From: Proteobacteria bacterium UBA4457
GTDB lineage: Bacteria > Pseudomonadota > Gammaproteobacteria > Ga0077536
Direction of reading: 5' to 3'
DNA length: 44,941 nt
Assembly (NCBI GenBank): GCA_002390205.1
Contig: DGOV01000075.1
Span: forward strand, 15,030 to 59,970
Every line of letters starts with the position of its first letter. Positions within the stretch are counted from its first letter, which is position 1. Both the position numbers and the translations under genes were made by a program. This document shows, piece after piece, positions 32,658-41,718 of this stretch. The notes beneath the pieces were generated by a model. That model did not search any database. It had not been told where the DNA came from and saw only the letters and a program-made list of their open reading frames with translations.

Positions 32658-33256
32658 TAAATACCCTCGGCTTTTTTCTTTTCTCGAGTGTTCAAACGAT
32701 TCATCACCTGTGCAAATTCTCCCGCGCGGATGTCTTCCAAGGAGTCCACTACCTTATCTATAGCTACACAAATTTCATCGCACTCACTTGGTTTAGCCGA
32801 GCCTAGGACATAGTTAGTAACATCCCAACCTTCAGGAGGTCGCCCTATCCCGATCCGCGCTCGCCTATAATCATCTGTACCGAGCTCTTGAGTAATACTG
32901 CGCAAACCATTATGTCCCCCATGACCACCCCCGTGCTTTAACCGCACGGAACCAACCGGCAGATCCAAATCGTCGTGGACCACGAGGATTTGACTTGGTT
33001 TAACCTTATAGTATCTAGCAAAGGCCGCGACGCTACGTCCACTCAAGTTCATATAAGTAGTTGGTTTCAAACCATACATTCCCGCGGCCCCTTTTGCTAA
33101 AAGGCCGTGGAAACGAGCTTCCTTTGAAAAGTCAGTCCTTATCTTCAATGCCCATTCGTCTAACAACCAGAAGCCGACGTTATGACGGCTTTTTTTATGC
33201 TCGCTACCAGGGTTACCTAGCCCGACAACTAGTTCGATTGAGTCAGCTGAGACCAT
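32657..33256 (-). CDS. pth: Peptidyl-tRNA hydrolase
   Basis: This 199-residue protein is Pth, which frees tRNA from peptidyl-tRNA released by stalled ribosomes. The catalytic His is in SRHNVGFWLLDEW, with the conserved VGLGNPG at the N-terminus, and the VVHDDLDLPVGSVRLKHGGG region supplies the Asp and binding loop. It sits in the usual order prs-rplY-pth-ychF. An intrinsic terminator-like hairpin lies just upstream, between rplY and pth, so part of the transcription may stop before pth. Confidence 0.97.
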   Translation of the reverse strand: MVSADSIELVVGLGNPGSEHKKSRHNVGFWLLDEWALKIRTDFSKEARFHGLLAKGAAGMYGLKPTTYMNLSGRSVAAFARYYKVKPSQILVVHDDLDLPVGSVRLKHGGGHGGHNGLRSITQELGTDDYRRARIGIGRPPEGWDVTNYVLGSAKPSECDEICVAIDKVVDSLEDIRAGEFAQVMNRLNTREKKKAEGI

Positions 33257-33257
33257 G

Positions 33258-33285
33258 AAAAAAGCTCAGAGTAAAAACATCTGAG
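33258..33285 (-). terminator. Terminator/attenuator between rplY and pth
   Basis: Read on the minus strand, CTCAGA and TCTGAG pair around a nine-base loop and are followed by CTTTTTT directly before the pth start. It may lower transcription of pth-ychF relative to rplY. Confidence 0.6.
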
Positions 33286-33297
33286 ATGACTTTTCTT

Positions 33298-33960
33298 TTA
33301 ATCAGGAGTATCGGCGCTTTCATCAGTCTCTGAGGCATCTTCTTCTGGCACTTCATCTTCCTGAATCGGCTCTTCCTCTTCTAGGCGCGGAGCATTAACC
33401 TGCACTATGGCAGCTGCACCATCTCCACCATGAAGCATTGCAGTGATTTCTACGCCTTCAGGCATAGACAGATCATACATATGCAGAACATCTCCCAAAC
33501 TTAAGGCCTCTACATCAACCTCAACAAATTCTGGGATACTGGCAGGCAAACAGGTCACTTCGATATCAGCCGCTAAATGCGCAATTACACCACCATCTTG
33601 TTTGACACCGACACATAAATCTTCGTTTACAAAATGTATTGGCACTCTGATGTTTAGGGTCTCTGATTCGTTTATCCTATTGAAGTCCATATGCATTATC
33701 ACTGGTTTCCAAGGGTGCCGTTGCATATCTTTAATTACCACTTTCTCCTTCTTGCCTTCAATAGACAAACCCAGAACCTGCGAGTAAAAGCTTACGTTAG
33801 AAGTCGCTTTTAACATGTCGGAGTGTGACAACTGGATCGAAACCGCATCTTTTTTACCACCATAGACTATACCCAAGACTTTGCCGGCTTTGCGAAGGCG
33901 GCGGCTCGCACCCTTGCCCATCTCGCTGCGAATTTCCGCATTTAAAATAATATCTTCCAT
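33298..33960 (-). CDS. rplY: 50S ribosomal protein L25 (Ctc/TL5 long form)
   Basis: The 220-residue protein is the long form of L25, which binds 5S rRNA. The N-terminal L25 domain has GKGASRRLRKAGKVLGIVYG and RHPWKPVIMHMDFNRI; the C-terminal TL5 beta domain has SIPEFVEVDVEALSLGDVLHM. A strongly acidic tail (residues about 195-220) ends the protein. The position between prs and pth is standard for the group. Confidence 0.96.
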   Translation of the reverse strand: MEDIILNAEIRSEMGKGASRRLRKAGKVLGIVYGGKKDAVSIQLSHSDMLKATSNVSFYSQVLGLSIEGKKEKVVIKDMQRHPWKPVIMHMDFNRINESETLNIRVPIHFVNEDLCVGVKQDGGVIAHLAADIEVTCLPASIPEFVEVDVEALSLGDVLHMYDLSMPEGVEITAMLHGGDGAAAIVQVNAPRLEEEEPIQEDEVPEEDASETDESADTPD

Positions 33961-34027
33961 TTCGTATTCTCCAAGTAACTATTAATATCCGTCATCCTTC
34001 ATCCGCGACCAAATGAAAAACAACCCT

Positions 34028-34981
34028 CTAATCAACAAACATCGAGCTCAACGATTGACTCGAATTAATTCTACGGATACTCTCCGCCAACAAACCTGCA
34101 ACTGATAGCTGTCTTATCTTCCCGCATGCAATGGCATCCTCGGTTAAAGGGATTGTATCAGTAACCACCAACTCGTCTAATGGCGAATTGGTCAAATTAG
34201 TTATCGCACTACCTGAAAGAACGGCATGTGTGCAATAAGCTACTACTTTTTTAGCACCATTCTCTTTTAGAGCAACCGCTGCACTGCATAAAGTACCCGC
34301 AGTATCAACCATGTCATCAACCATCACGCAAGTTCGATCCGCGACATCACCTATTATATTCATGACACGCGTCTCATTGGCTTTGGGACGACGTTTATCG
34401 ATAATAGCTAAATCGGCATCATCAAGCCTCTTAGCGATAGCACGGGCGCGGACCACGCCTCCGACGTCGGGCGAAACCACCATCAGATCGGGATATTCGT
34501 GCTTCCAAATATCTCCGAGGAGCACGGGCGAGGCATAAACATTGTCCATGGGTATATCAAAAAATCCCTGAATTTGCTCAGCATGCAAATCAACTGTGAG
34601 CAACCTCGTAGTGCCAACATTCGATATCATATTAGCAACAACTTTAGCTGTAACTGGTACCCGGGCTGAGCGCGGCCGCCGGTCTTGTCGAGCATAACCA
34701 AGATAAGGTACGACTGCAGTAATGCTTTGAGCCGATGCCCGCCTAAGAGCATCAATTAAAATTAACAGTTCCATAAAGTTATCATTGGTTGGCGCGCAAG
34801 TAGGTTGGATCACTATAGCATCTCGCCCTCGAACATTTTCCGAGATTTCCACCATAGTTTCTCCGTCACTAAACGAACCGACTACAACCTTCCCTAAGGG
34901 AACATTAAGGTGACGTGCCACAGCCGATGCTAGTGAAGGATTTGAATTGCCAGTGCACAGCATCATTGAATCTTCATTCAT
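34028..34981 (-). CDS. prs: Ribose-phosphate pyrophosphokinase
   Basis: The 317-residue protein makes phosphoribosyl pyrophosphate (PRPP) from ribose 5-phosphate and ATP, the entry to purine, pyrimidine, His and NAD synthesis. The PRPP-binding loop is CVMVDDMVDTAGTL, and the flexible loop region DRRPRSARVPVTAKVVA is intact. The length is typical of class I enzymes. It follows tRNA-Gln on the minus strand. Confidence 0.97.
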   Translation of the reverse strand: MNEDSMMLCTGNSNPSLASAVARHLNVPLGKVVVGSFSDGETMVEISENVRGRDAIVIQPTCAPTNDNFMELLILIDALRRASAQSITAVVPYLGYARQDRRPRSARVPVTAKVVANMISNVGTTRLLTVDLHAEQIQGFFDIPMDNVYASPVLLGDIWKHEYPDLMVVSPDVGGVVRARAIAKRLDDADLAIIDKRRPKANETRVMNIIGDVADRTCVMVDDMVDTAGTLCSAAVALKENGAKKVVAYCTHAVLSGSAITNLTNSPLDELVVTDTIPLTEDAIACGKIRQLSVAGLLAESIRRINSSQSLSSMFVD

Positions 34982-35109
34982 TACCGTCGAAACCTCTTCA
35001 CATAAATATTTAGATTAAGCAGCCCATATGATTCGTTATAAGCGTAGCTTTGTGATTCCGCCACATCTTATACTAAGCGGAGAATATTAGCTTTACGAAG
35101 CTAAAAAAT

Positions 35110-35184
35110 TGGCTGGGCTGACAGGATTCGAACCTGTGAATGCTGGGATCAAAACCCAGTGCCTTACCGCTTGGCGACAGCCCA
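35110..35184 (-). tRNA. tRNA-Gln (anticodon TTG)
   Basis: On the minus strand the sequence folds as a 75-base tRNA with CCA encoded. The acceptor TGGGCTG pairs with CAGCCCA, the discriminator is G, the anticodon stem CTGGG/CCCAG holds loop TTTTGAT with anticodon TTG, and the T arm contains GGTTCGAATCC. The location between ispE and prs is typical of Gammaproteobacteria. Confidence 0.96.
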
Positions 35185-35189
35185 ATTGT

Positions 35190-36053
35190 TTAAATTTGTT
35201 CTTTCATAGTTTCTATATGAAGCCTACTTAATAGTGGGGATTGATTCATCCGTTCCCCAAAATGCCCTTGCCAGTGCTTAGGCAGTGCCTTGAATACATT
35301 TTCAGCCGTCGAATGGCTTTCAGCACATATAAACACGGCAGCTCCAGTACCACTCATCTTCGCAGCTCCGTATCCAGATAACCAAAAGAGAGCGTCGGCC
35401 ACCTCTGGATATAAACGACAAGTTACTGGCTCACAGTCATTATGGCTTAGGTCCAAAGAAAAGTCGTGCATTTTGATTGCCTTGGTATCGCGTGTCAACT
35501 CCGAATCAGCGAATATTTGTGCTGTCGCAACACTTACTTTAGGAGTAACAACAACAATTGGCCCAAAGTCGGGTTCACAAAAGGATAATTTTTCCCCGAC
35601 TCCCTCAGCCCAAGCTGCCTGTCCATGAATAAAGATCGGCACGTCCGCACCTAGTCTCAGTCCTAACTCGGCCAGCTCCTCAGTCGGAAGCTCCAAACCC
35701 CAAAGATAATTCAACGCAACCAAAACAGTTGCGGCATCTGAGCTACCACCCCCTAACCCAGCGCCCATTGGAATATTCTTTTTAACCGATATGTCTACGC
35801 CGCTTTTGACTGTACAGTGTTTTTGTAGCGATTTAGCTGCCAACACCACCAGATCATCACTCGCATCTACCCCAGGTAACCGCGTTTTTCTAGTAATTAC
35901 TCCATCATCACGAATCATAAAGTCGAGCTGATCATACAGATCTATGAACTGAAATAGAGTTTGAATATCGTGATAGTTATCAGTACGGCGTCCTATGATA
36001 TGGAGGAACAAATTTATTTTTGCAGGCGCCGGCCAACTAGCGGATATATTCAA
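35190..36053 (-). CDS. ispE: 4-diphosphocytidyl-2-C-methyl-D-erythritol kinase
   Basis: This GHMP kinase phosphorylates CDP-methylerythritol in the MEP isoprenoid pathway. Visible motifs are the N-terminal WPAPAKINLFLHI, the ATP-binding NIPMGAGLGGGSSDAA and the C-terminal GYGAAKMSGTGAAVF. I place the start at TTG 36053: it forms a TTGA overlap with the lolB stop and has GGAGG seven bases upstream. An upstream TTG at 36068 would add five residues. Length is about 287 residues. Confidence 0.95.
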   Translation of the reverse strand: MNISASWPAPAKINLFLHIIGRRTDNYHDIQTLFQFIDLYDQLDFMIRDDGVITRKTRLPGVDASDDLVVLAAKSLQKHCTVKSGVDISVKKNIPMGAGLGGGSSDAATVLVALNYLWGLELPTEELAELGLRLGADVPIFIHGQAAWAEGVGEKLSFCEPDFGPIVVVTPKVSVATAQIFADSELTRDTKAIKMHDFSLDLSHNDCEPVTCRLYPEVADALFWLSGYGAAKMSGTGAAVFICAESHSTAENVFKALPKHWQGHFGERMNQSPLLSRLHIETMKEQI

Positions 36054-36682
36054 TCTCCTGCCTCCCAATCTCTAACTGCTATGCGCGACTCCCTCTCTCC
36101 ACAGATCACAGAAACCCTCCTCGGCAAATTAGGCTTCCTGATCTCATAATACCCCGAAATATCTACATTACATCCAGCTTGAGAGAATCTTACCCACCGA
36201 CCAACAGAATCAAACACCATATTAGTAGTAGCCTCTGGCAGCCTTCGATCGGGAATACCCAGCATCCAATAACGGAAGTGTGAAATAGGTACAGTCCAAC
36301 CAAACTGAGACTTCATGAGTGACTCAGGCGTCTTAGCTAGAACTGATTGCCCATCAGAAGTCATCAGTTTCACAACTTTAGTATTTCCTTTTATCACTAG
36401 ATTCCCTGCACCAAATGGACCCGAGAACTCTAGGGTAAAAATATCCCCCTGCTGACTCCACTTCAGGTCGCCGCTGAACGAGCCTTCATCGGACTTTAGC
36501 GAAAAACGGGAGGCAAAACTCCAACGTTTCAATGTTGCAACAGCCTCGGCATGCTCGCCTGACAAGTTATTCACTTCTTGCGGAGTTACTCGTGAATGGA
36601 ACATGGATGTCGAACAGGAGCATATTGCACAAAGGCTAACTCCCACTAAACTGGCTCGGATAAAGCCTGTTTTTTTGCGCAA
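36050..36682 (-). CDS. lolB: Outer membrane lipoprotein LolB
   Basis: The 210-residue protein has a lipoprotein signal (residues 6-24, ending in an AICSC lipobox-like site) and the LolB half-barrel fold, with segments WSFASRFSLKSDEGSFSGDLKW, FSGPFGAGNLVIKG and a HFRYWMLGIPDRRLP turn. LolB takes lipoproteins from LolA and inserts them into the outer membrane. It overlaps ispE by four bases, the usual layout, and is divergent from hemA. Confidence 0.94.
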   Translation of the reverse strand: MRKKTGFIRASLVGVSLCAICSCSTSMFHSRVTPQEVNNLSGEHAEAVATLKRWSFASRFSLKSDEGSFSGDLKWSQQGDIFTLEFSGPFGAGNLVIKGNTKVVKLMTSDGQSVLAKTPESLMKSQFGWTVPISHFRYWMLGIPDRRLPEATTNMVFDSVGRWVRFSQAGCNVDISGYYEIRKPNLPRRVSVICGERESRIAVRDWEAGD

Positions 36683-36987
36683 ATCCCTACCTTCCTTAAC
36701 TTCCTAATCATACGTCCTTAGCCAACTCTGGCTCTCTAGTGTCTATTGTCCAACAAATACAGGAACCAGGTCGAGAACTTTTCCACCAAGCCTCTATTCG
36801 CTATGGATACCAGCCATATACCCACAAAAAAGCACTACCAACATCAAAGTAGGCTAGGCATACGTGATTGAACTATAATCTAGAGTGAATAGGTTGTTTA
36901 AAGAACAAAGGCCTAATTTAAATCAACCTGCTGAATCAAATATTTTTGAGTTCACTTCGCACTAATACAGGTATTTATTATAACACT
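36683..36987. other. Divergent lolB/hemA intergenic region
   Basis: This stretch holds the promoters of both operons but few clear elements. A TATAAT at 36874-36879 points toward hemA but lacks a good -35 hexamer. A small inverted repeat TTGTTTAAAGAACAA lies near 36895. A TTG at 36946 opens the hemA frame but is not the likely start. No ORF or RNA gene is seen. Confidence 0.4.
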
Positions 36988-38235
36988 ATGTCTCTGATTA
37001 TACTCGGTTTATCTCACAAAACCGCGCCTCTACAGGTGAGGGAAAAAGTAGTGTTTGACGATGGCAATTTGCCGGAAGCACTTGCAGAGTTGACCAATCA
37101 GCCAGGAATATCAGAAGCTATGATTCTTTCAACCTGCAATAGAACAGAGATTTACTGCTATGCTGAAAGTCTCACTCAAAATGCTCTAGTGACATGGCTC
37201 GCTGCGTTAAAAGGACTAGAAGCCAACATTATCCTGAAGCATATGTATAGCCTTACTAATCAAGATGCTGTGCAACACTTACTTAGAGTTGCTAGTGGCC
37301 TTGACTCTCTAGTAATTGGTGAGCCTCAAATACTAGGGCAGCTCAAAAAAGCCTATAGAACAGCCGTCGAGGTTGGAACGCTTGGAAAATTTTTAAATCG
37401 GTTACTACAGTTTTCTTTTTCCGCGGCCAAAGAAACTAGGACCGAAACAAAAATCAATAACTCTCCTGTGTCAATTGCTTATGCAGCTGTAAAACTTTCG
37501 CAGCAGATCCACGGAGATCTCAGTACAAAAACTGCTCTTTTAGTGGGGGCTGGAGAAACTATCTCACTAGTAGCTAGTCATTTAGTAAGCTCTGGATTGA
37601 AAAACCTTATTGTCGCGAACCGCTCTTTTACTAAAGCCTCAGTTCTTGCCAGCAAATATGCTGCCGAAGCAATAACCTTAAGCTTAGTTCCAAACCGGAT
37701 CCATGAGGCCGACATAGTAGTGTCTTGCACAGCCAGCCGCTTGCCTATCATCACTACGAAATCAGTTCAGCTGTCAATTCATAAACGGAAGGGGAAACCA
37801 ATCTTCATAGTAGATCTAGCCGTACCCCGAGATGTTGAGCCTGAGGTAGAGAATCTGCAGAATACTTTTCTATATACTGTGGATGATTTCGAATCAGTAA
37901 TCTCCGAAAACCTCAAGTTAAGACAAGATGCTGCTGCAGTGGGAGAAGAAATGATCCATATGCAGGTGCAAGAATATATGGGGTGGCTAGAGTCCCAAAC
38001 AGCGTCCGAAACAATCAGAGAGTTCAGAGAATATGCGCAAAAACTTAAAGAAGAAGTCTTGGAGCAAGCTCGCTCCAGTCTAAACTGTCAGCCAGCCGAC
38101 AAAGTAATAGAACAGTTAGCCTCAACCCTTACGAATAAGTTGATACACCGCCCTACTATAGCTCTTCGAGAAGCAAACCTGCAAACGGATGACCTCCAGG
38201 TTGCCAGGAAAATTCTTGGGCTAAATGAAAACTAA
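36988..38235 (+). CDS. hemA: Glutamyl-tRNA reductase
   Basis: From the ATG at 36988 the protein has 415 residues. It reduces Glu-tRNA to glutamate semialdehyde, the first step of C5 heme synthesis. Family marks are GLSHKTAPLQVREK, the catalytic-cysteine motif STCNRTEIYCY, GEPQILGQLKKAYR, the NADP site LLVGAGETISLVA and the C-terminal dimerisation helix. The TTG at 36946 would add 14 non-homologous residues. It starts the classic hemA-prfA-prmC-moeB series. Confidence 0.96.
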   Translation: MSLIILGLSHKTAPLQVREKVVFDDGNLPEALAELTNQPGISEAMILSTCNRTEIYCYAESLTQNALVTWLAALKGLEANIILKHMYSLTNQDAVQHLLRVASGLDSLVIGEPQILGQLKKAYRTAVEVGTLGKFLNRLLQFSFSAAKETRTETKINNSPVSIAYAAVKLSQQIHGDLSTKTALLVGAGETISLVASHLVSSGLKNLIVANRSFTKASVLASKYAAEAITLSLVPNRIHEADIVVSCTASRLPIITTKSVQLSIHKRKGKPIFIVDLAVPRDVEPEVENLQNTFLYTVDDFESVISENLKLRQDAAAVGEEMIHMQVQEYMGWLESQTASETIREFREYAQKLKEEVLEQARSSLNCQPADKVIEQLASTLTNKLIHRPTIALREANLQTDDLQVARKILGLNEN

Positions 38236-38243
38236 CAATTGTT

Positions 38244-39326
38244 ATGAAAAAATCCTTACTCCAGAAACTAGAAAGTGTATCCGACCGGAAAGTCGAGGTA
38301 GAGGAGATGCTAGCCACTCCTCATATCATTAAAGATCAAGCACAATTTAAATCGCTCTCAAAAGAACATGCCGAAATAGTCCCTCTTGCAGGCTGGTTTG
38401 AGAAATACACGGATATGCAAGCCCAGGTAACAAGCGCATTAGAGCTTGCACAAGAAGAAGATGCAGAAATACGCGAACTGGCAAACGAAGAACTGCTAAA
38501 GGCAAAAGCAGAATTAGCTGCTATTGAGCAAGAGGTTCAAACTTTACTTATCCCAAAAGACCCTAATGATGAAGCTAGCGTATATCTTGAAATCCGCGCA
38601 GGCACTGGTGGAAATGAGGCTGGGATATTTGTAGGGAATCTTTTGCGCATGTATTTACGCTATGCAGAGAAACAACGATGGCAAACCGAAATCGTTAGCG
38701 CTAGTGAGTCAGAAGCTGGCGGCTATAAGGAAGTCGTAGCTCTGATTGATGGGAAAAACGTATTCTCCAAGCTAAAATATGAGTCAGGAGCCCACAGAGT
38801 TCAGCGTGTGCCAGAAACCGAGTCTCAGGGCAGAATTCATACATCAGCGTGTACAGTTGCCATTATGGCACAAGTTGATGAAGCAGAAATTGAAATCAAC
38901 CCCAGTGACTTGAGGATAGATACTTTTAGAGCATCTGGAGCAGGGGGCCAACACATAAACAAAACTGATTCAGCTATCCGAATAACCCACCTCCCAACCA
39001 ACGTCGTAGTTGAGTGTCAGGATGAGCGCTCCCAACATAAAAATCGTGCGCGCGCACTTAGTCTGCTGCAATCGAGACTGCTGCAAGCAGAACGCGACAG
39101 GATAGACTCGGAACAAGCTTCTACCCGGAAGAGATTAGTAGGCAGTGGGGACCGCTCGGAAAGAATAAGAACCTATAACTATCCTCAAGGTCGTGTTACC
39201 GATCACAGAATTAATCTCACAATATATAAACTTGATGAAGTTTTAATCGGGGATCTAGATTTGGTAATTGCACCCTTAGTCAGGGAACATCAAGCGGAAC
39301 TAATTGCAGGAATGCAAACAGAATAA
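38244..39326 (+). CDS. prfA: Peptide chain release factor 1
   Basis: The 360-residue protein is RF1, which reads UAA and UAG stop codons. The GGQ loop is ASGAGGQHINKTDSA, with the following methylation-target Gln for PrmC, encoded next. The stop-codon recognition region contains VPETESQGRIHTSACTV. It is eight bases after hemA. Confidence 0.98.
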   Translation: MKKSLLQKLESVSDRKVEVEEMLATPHIIKDQAQFKSLSKEHAEIVPLAGWFEKYTDMQAQVTSALELAQEEDAEIRELANEELLKAKAELAAIEQEVQTLLIPKDPNDEASVYLEIRAGTGGNEAGIFVGNLLRMYLRYAEKQRWQTEIVSASESEAGGYKEVVALIDGKNVFSKLKYESGAHRVQRVPETESQGRIHTSACTVAIMAQVDEAEIEINPSDLRIDTFRASGAGGQHINKTDSAIRITHLPTNVVVECQDERSQHKNRARALSLLQSRLLQAERDRIDSEQASTRKRLVGSGDRSERIRTYNYPQGRVTDHRINLTIYKLDEVLIGDLDLVIAPLVREHQAELIAGMQTE

Positions 39327-40175
39327 ATGCAGCAAACCAACAACATAGCTACACTGTTGCAGAAAAGTACCCATCTGCTGACCAAGAGCTCAACTCCGCG
39401 ATTAGATGCTGAAGTCCTATTAGCCTCAGCTCTAAAAACTAATAGAACTTGGCTATATGCCAACAGCGATTCCATAGTATCACCCGAAGAAACAGCTGCT
39501 TACTTAGTAAAAGTAAAAGAAAGAGGTAAAGGTGTGCCAGTACCCTATATAACTGGATGCTGCGAATTTTGGTCATTACCTCTAACCATAACGCCCGATG
39601 TTCTGATCCCTAGGCCAGAAACAGAGCTTTTGGTAGCCATGACAATAGACATCATAAAGCATTCATCATCTCGACCTTCAATAGCAGATCTTGGAACAGG
39701 AAGCGGAGCGGTGGCGCTCGCCGTGGCTAGCGAGACGGACCAAGCAATGATCGCTGCCACTGATCTTTCTCTATCGGCACTGCGAGTAGCAAAGCGCAAC
39801 CTACATCAACTAGATTTCAAAAACATAACGGTGTTAGCTGGTTCTTGGCTAAAGCCTTTCGGGCGCAAAAGTCTGGATATTATAGTCGCAAACCCACCGT
39901 ATATAGGGTTTGGAGAGAGCCATCTGACTGATGCTGCTATTAAGTTTGAGCCAGCAACAGCACTTTTTGCAAAAAATGACGGTATGGAAGAAATCGACTG
40001 TATAATCATCCAAGCAACTAAGCGCCTTAAGCAAGATGGTTGGATTTTACTAGAGCATGGGTTCCAGCAAGGGACAAAAGTGCGGAGTAGTTTAGAAAAC
40101 AATGGCTATTCTCAAATACATACAGAAAAAGATCTTAATCAATGTGAACGAGTAACGCGAGCCCGTATGAGCTAA
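39327..40175 (+). CDS. prmC: Release factor glutamine methyltransferase
   Basis: The 282-residue protein is the SAM-dependent methyltransferase that methylates the GGQ glutamine of RF1 and RF2. The SAM site is IADLGTGSGAVALAVA and the catalytic motif is VANPPYIG. The N-terminal helical domain has the usual TPRLDAEVLLA. The ATG follows the prfA stop directly (TAA-ATG), so the substrate and modifier are coupled. Confidence 0.97.
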   Translation: MQQTNNIATLLQKSTHLLTKSSTPRLDAEVLLASALKTNRTWLYANSDSIVSPEETAAYLVKVKERGKGVPVPYITGCCEFWSLPLTITPDVLIPRPETELLVAMTIDIIKHSSSRPSIADLGTGSGAVALAVASETDQAMIAATDLSLSALRVAKRNLHQLDFKNITVLAGSWLKPFGRKSLDIIVANPPYIGFGESHLTDAAIKFEPATALFAKNDGMEEIDCIIIQATKRLKQDGWILLEHGFQQGTKVRSSLENNGYSQIHTEKDLNQCERVTRARMS

Positions 40176-40187
40176 TGGATATATCTA

Positions 40188-40946
40188 ATGGATGATGATT
40201 TACTACTCCGTTATAGTCGACAGATACTCCTGCCAGAAATTGATATCAATGGTCAGAGCCTTCTAGCGGAGTCCACGGTAGTGATTATAGGAATTGGCGG
40301 TCTGGGATCACCTATTTCTATGTATCTAGCCGCGGCAGGCGTGGGGAACTTAGTACTTGTCGATCATGACGTAGTCGAACTATCAAACTTACAACGACAA
40401 ATAGTGCATTCCACTCCAGATGTAGGAAAAAATAAAGTCGTGTCGGCTAAAGATAGGCTCCTAGCTCTTAACCCTAACGTGAAAGTTAAAATTATTCCCA
40501 AAATGTTAGAGACAGCTGATTTCAATAAACTATTCCCGAGCGTAGATGCAGTAGTCGATGCGACCGATAACTTTGAGTCTAGATTTGAAATCAACAGGCA
40601 GTGTGTCAAACACAGTAAACCGTTAATATCTGGCGCCGCAATTCGTTTCGAGGGACAGGTGACGGTTTTTCAGACAAGGATCAATAGTCCTTGTTATCGA
40701 TGTTTATATAATGATGACATCACGACCGCCGAAAACTGCATCGAAACTGGGGTAATCGCACCTTTACTAGGAATTATAGGGAGTATACAAGCTCTGGAGA
40801 CTTTAAAAGTGCTCACAAATACAGGAGTCTCCCTAGACGGCAGATTGCTCTTACTCGATGCTCTTGGAATGGAGTGGCAAACAATGAAGTTTAAGAAGGA
40901 TCCTAAGTGTCCTGTATGCTCGACCAGAAGCCCATCAGCCACCTAA
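40188..40946 (+). CDS. moeB: HesA/MoeB/ThiF adenylyltransferase
   Basis: The 252-residue protein is an E1-like adenylyltransferase of the MoeB/ThiF group. It activates the C-terminus of a small sulfur carrier (MoaD or ThiS) as an adenylate. The ATP site has GIGGLGSPISMYLAAAGVG and the SNLQRQI motif; the zinc site comprises CYRCL and CPVCS. There is no rhodanese domain. Location downstream of prmC favours MoeB, but sequence alone cannot separate it from ThiF. Confidence 0.93.
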   Translation: MDDDLLLRYSRQILLPEIDINGQSLLAESTVVIIGIGGLGSPISMYLAAAGVGNLVLVDHDVVELSNLQRQIVHSTPDVGKNKVVSAKDRLLALNPNVKVKIIPKMLETADFNKLFPSVDAVVDATDNFESRFEINRQCVKHSKPLISGAAIRFEGQVTVFQTRINSPCYRCLYNDDITTAENCIETGVIAPLLGIIGSIQALETLKVLTNTGVSLDGRLLLLDALGMEWQTMKFKKDPKCPVCSTRSPSAT

Positions 40947-40965
40947 CTGAATAACGCGATTAAAT

Positions 40966-41718
40966 ATGAGTAAATTTAGTTTCTTAATCTGTGCAGTCAT
41001 AATGACTCTCCCGCTGCAAAAACTATTTTCAGCAGATAGAGCCTATGTAATCGATAAGCTCCTAGTTGGTATCTATGAGACAGAGGATCTGGATAGCACA
41101 ATCGTAAAAATCATATCTACTGGTACTGAATTAGAAGTGATACAGAAAACAGATCAGTTCGCACTAGTCATTGACCCTACAGGCGCAAAGGGATGGATAG
41201 ACAAATCCTACCTAATGGCTGGACCAACGTCAGAGATCATCTTAAACAAACTAATAAAAGAAAAGAAAAAAAATGTCACGTCGAATCCAAAAACAGTAGG
41301 CTCAGGAGAAACCTTAGCTGCGTTGAAAAAAAGTAACACTCAATTGAAAGCCAAGCTAGCAGCAGTGCTGCCTGAAGCAAAGAAATGTGAATCTAAGCTA
41401 TCTATTCTAGAAAAAGAATCTATTCAAATGCAACAAGAACTAAGTACAGAGTGTTCTAGTGTTGACTCTTCTGCTAGCTGGACTAAAAACGATTATATAG
41501 CGATTAAATACGCACTCGAAAAAGCCAATATACAGATAAAGAAACAGAAGTTAATAAAAGATGAAAAAATAAACTTAGAGTTGGTTCTTATAGTTATGCA
41601 GCATTATTGGATACTATTAATGATCCTGGTAATGCTGATAGCAGCAGCTGCTTTTGGTGCAGGGGCTTATATGTTTGACGCGATATCTCGCAAACGACAT
41701 GGAGGCTATCGTCTCTAA
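40966..41718 (+). CDS. SH3 domain-containing membrane protein (TIGR04211-like)
   Basis: The 250-residue protein has a signal peptide (residues 1-22), a bacterial SH3 domain (about 24-85, with GTELEVIQKTDQFALVID and GWIDKSYL), a coiled-coil stretch rich in Lys and Glu (about 110-170), and a C-terminal membrane helix (about 207-232). This layout matches the proteobacterial TIGR04211 family, thought to be anchored in the inner membrane with the SH3 domain in the periplasm. Its function is not known. It overlaps xthA by one base (TAATG). Confidence 0.85.
   Translation: MSKFSFLICAVIMTLPLQKLFSADRAYVIDKLLVGIYETEDLDSTIVKIISTGTELEVIQKTDQFALVIDPTGAKGWIDKSYLMAGPTSEIILNKLIKEKKKNVTSNPKTVGSGETLAALKKSNTQLKAKLAAVLPEAKKCESKLSILEKESIQMQQELSTECSSVDSSASWTKNDYIAIKYALEKANIQIKKQKLIKDEKINLELVLIVMQHYWILLMILVMLIAAAAFGAGAYMFDAISRKRHGGYRL

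Noticed and set aside
35087..35104. TTAGCTT/AAGCTAA hairpin beside tRNA-Gln as a terminator
   Set aside because: On the minus strand the T-run comes before the stem, not after it, and on the plus strand an A-run follows. It may be an RNA processing stem but there is no support.
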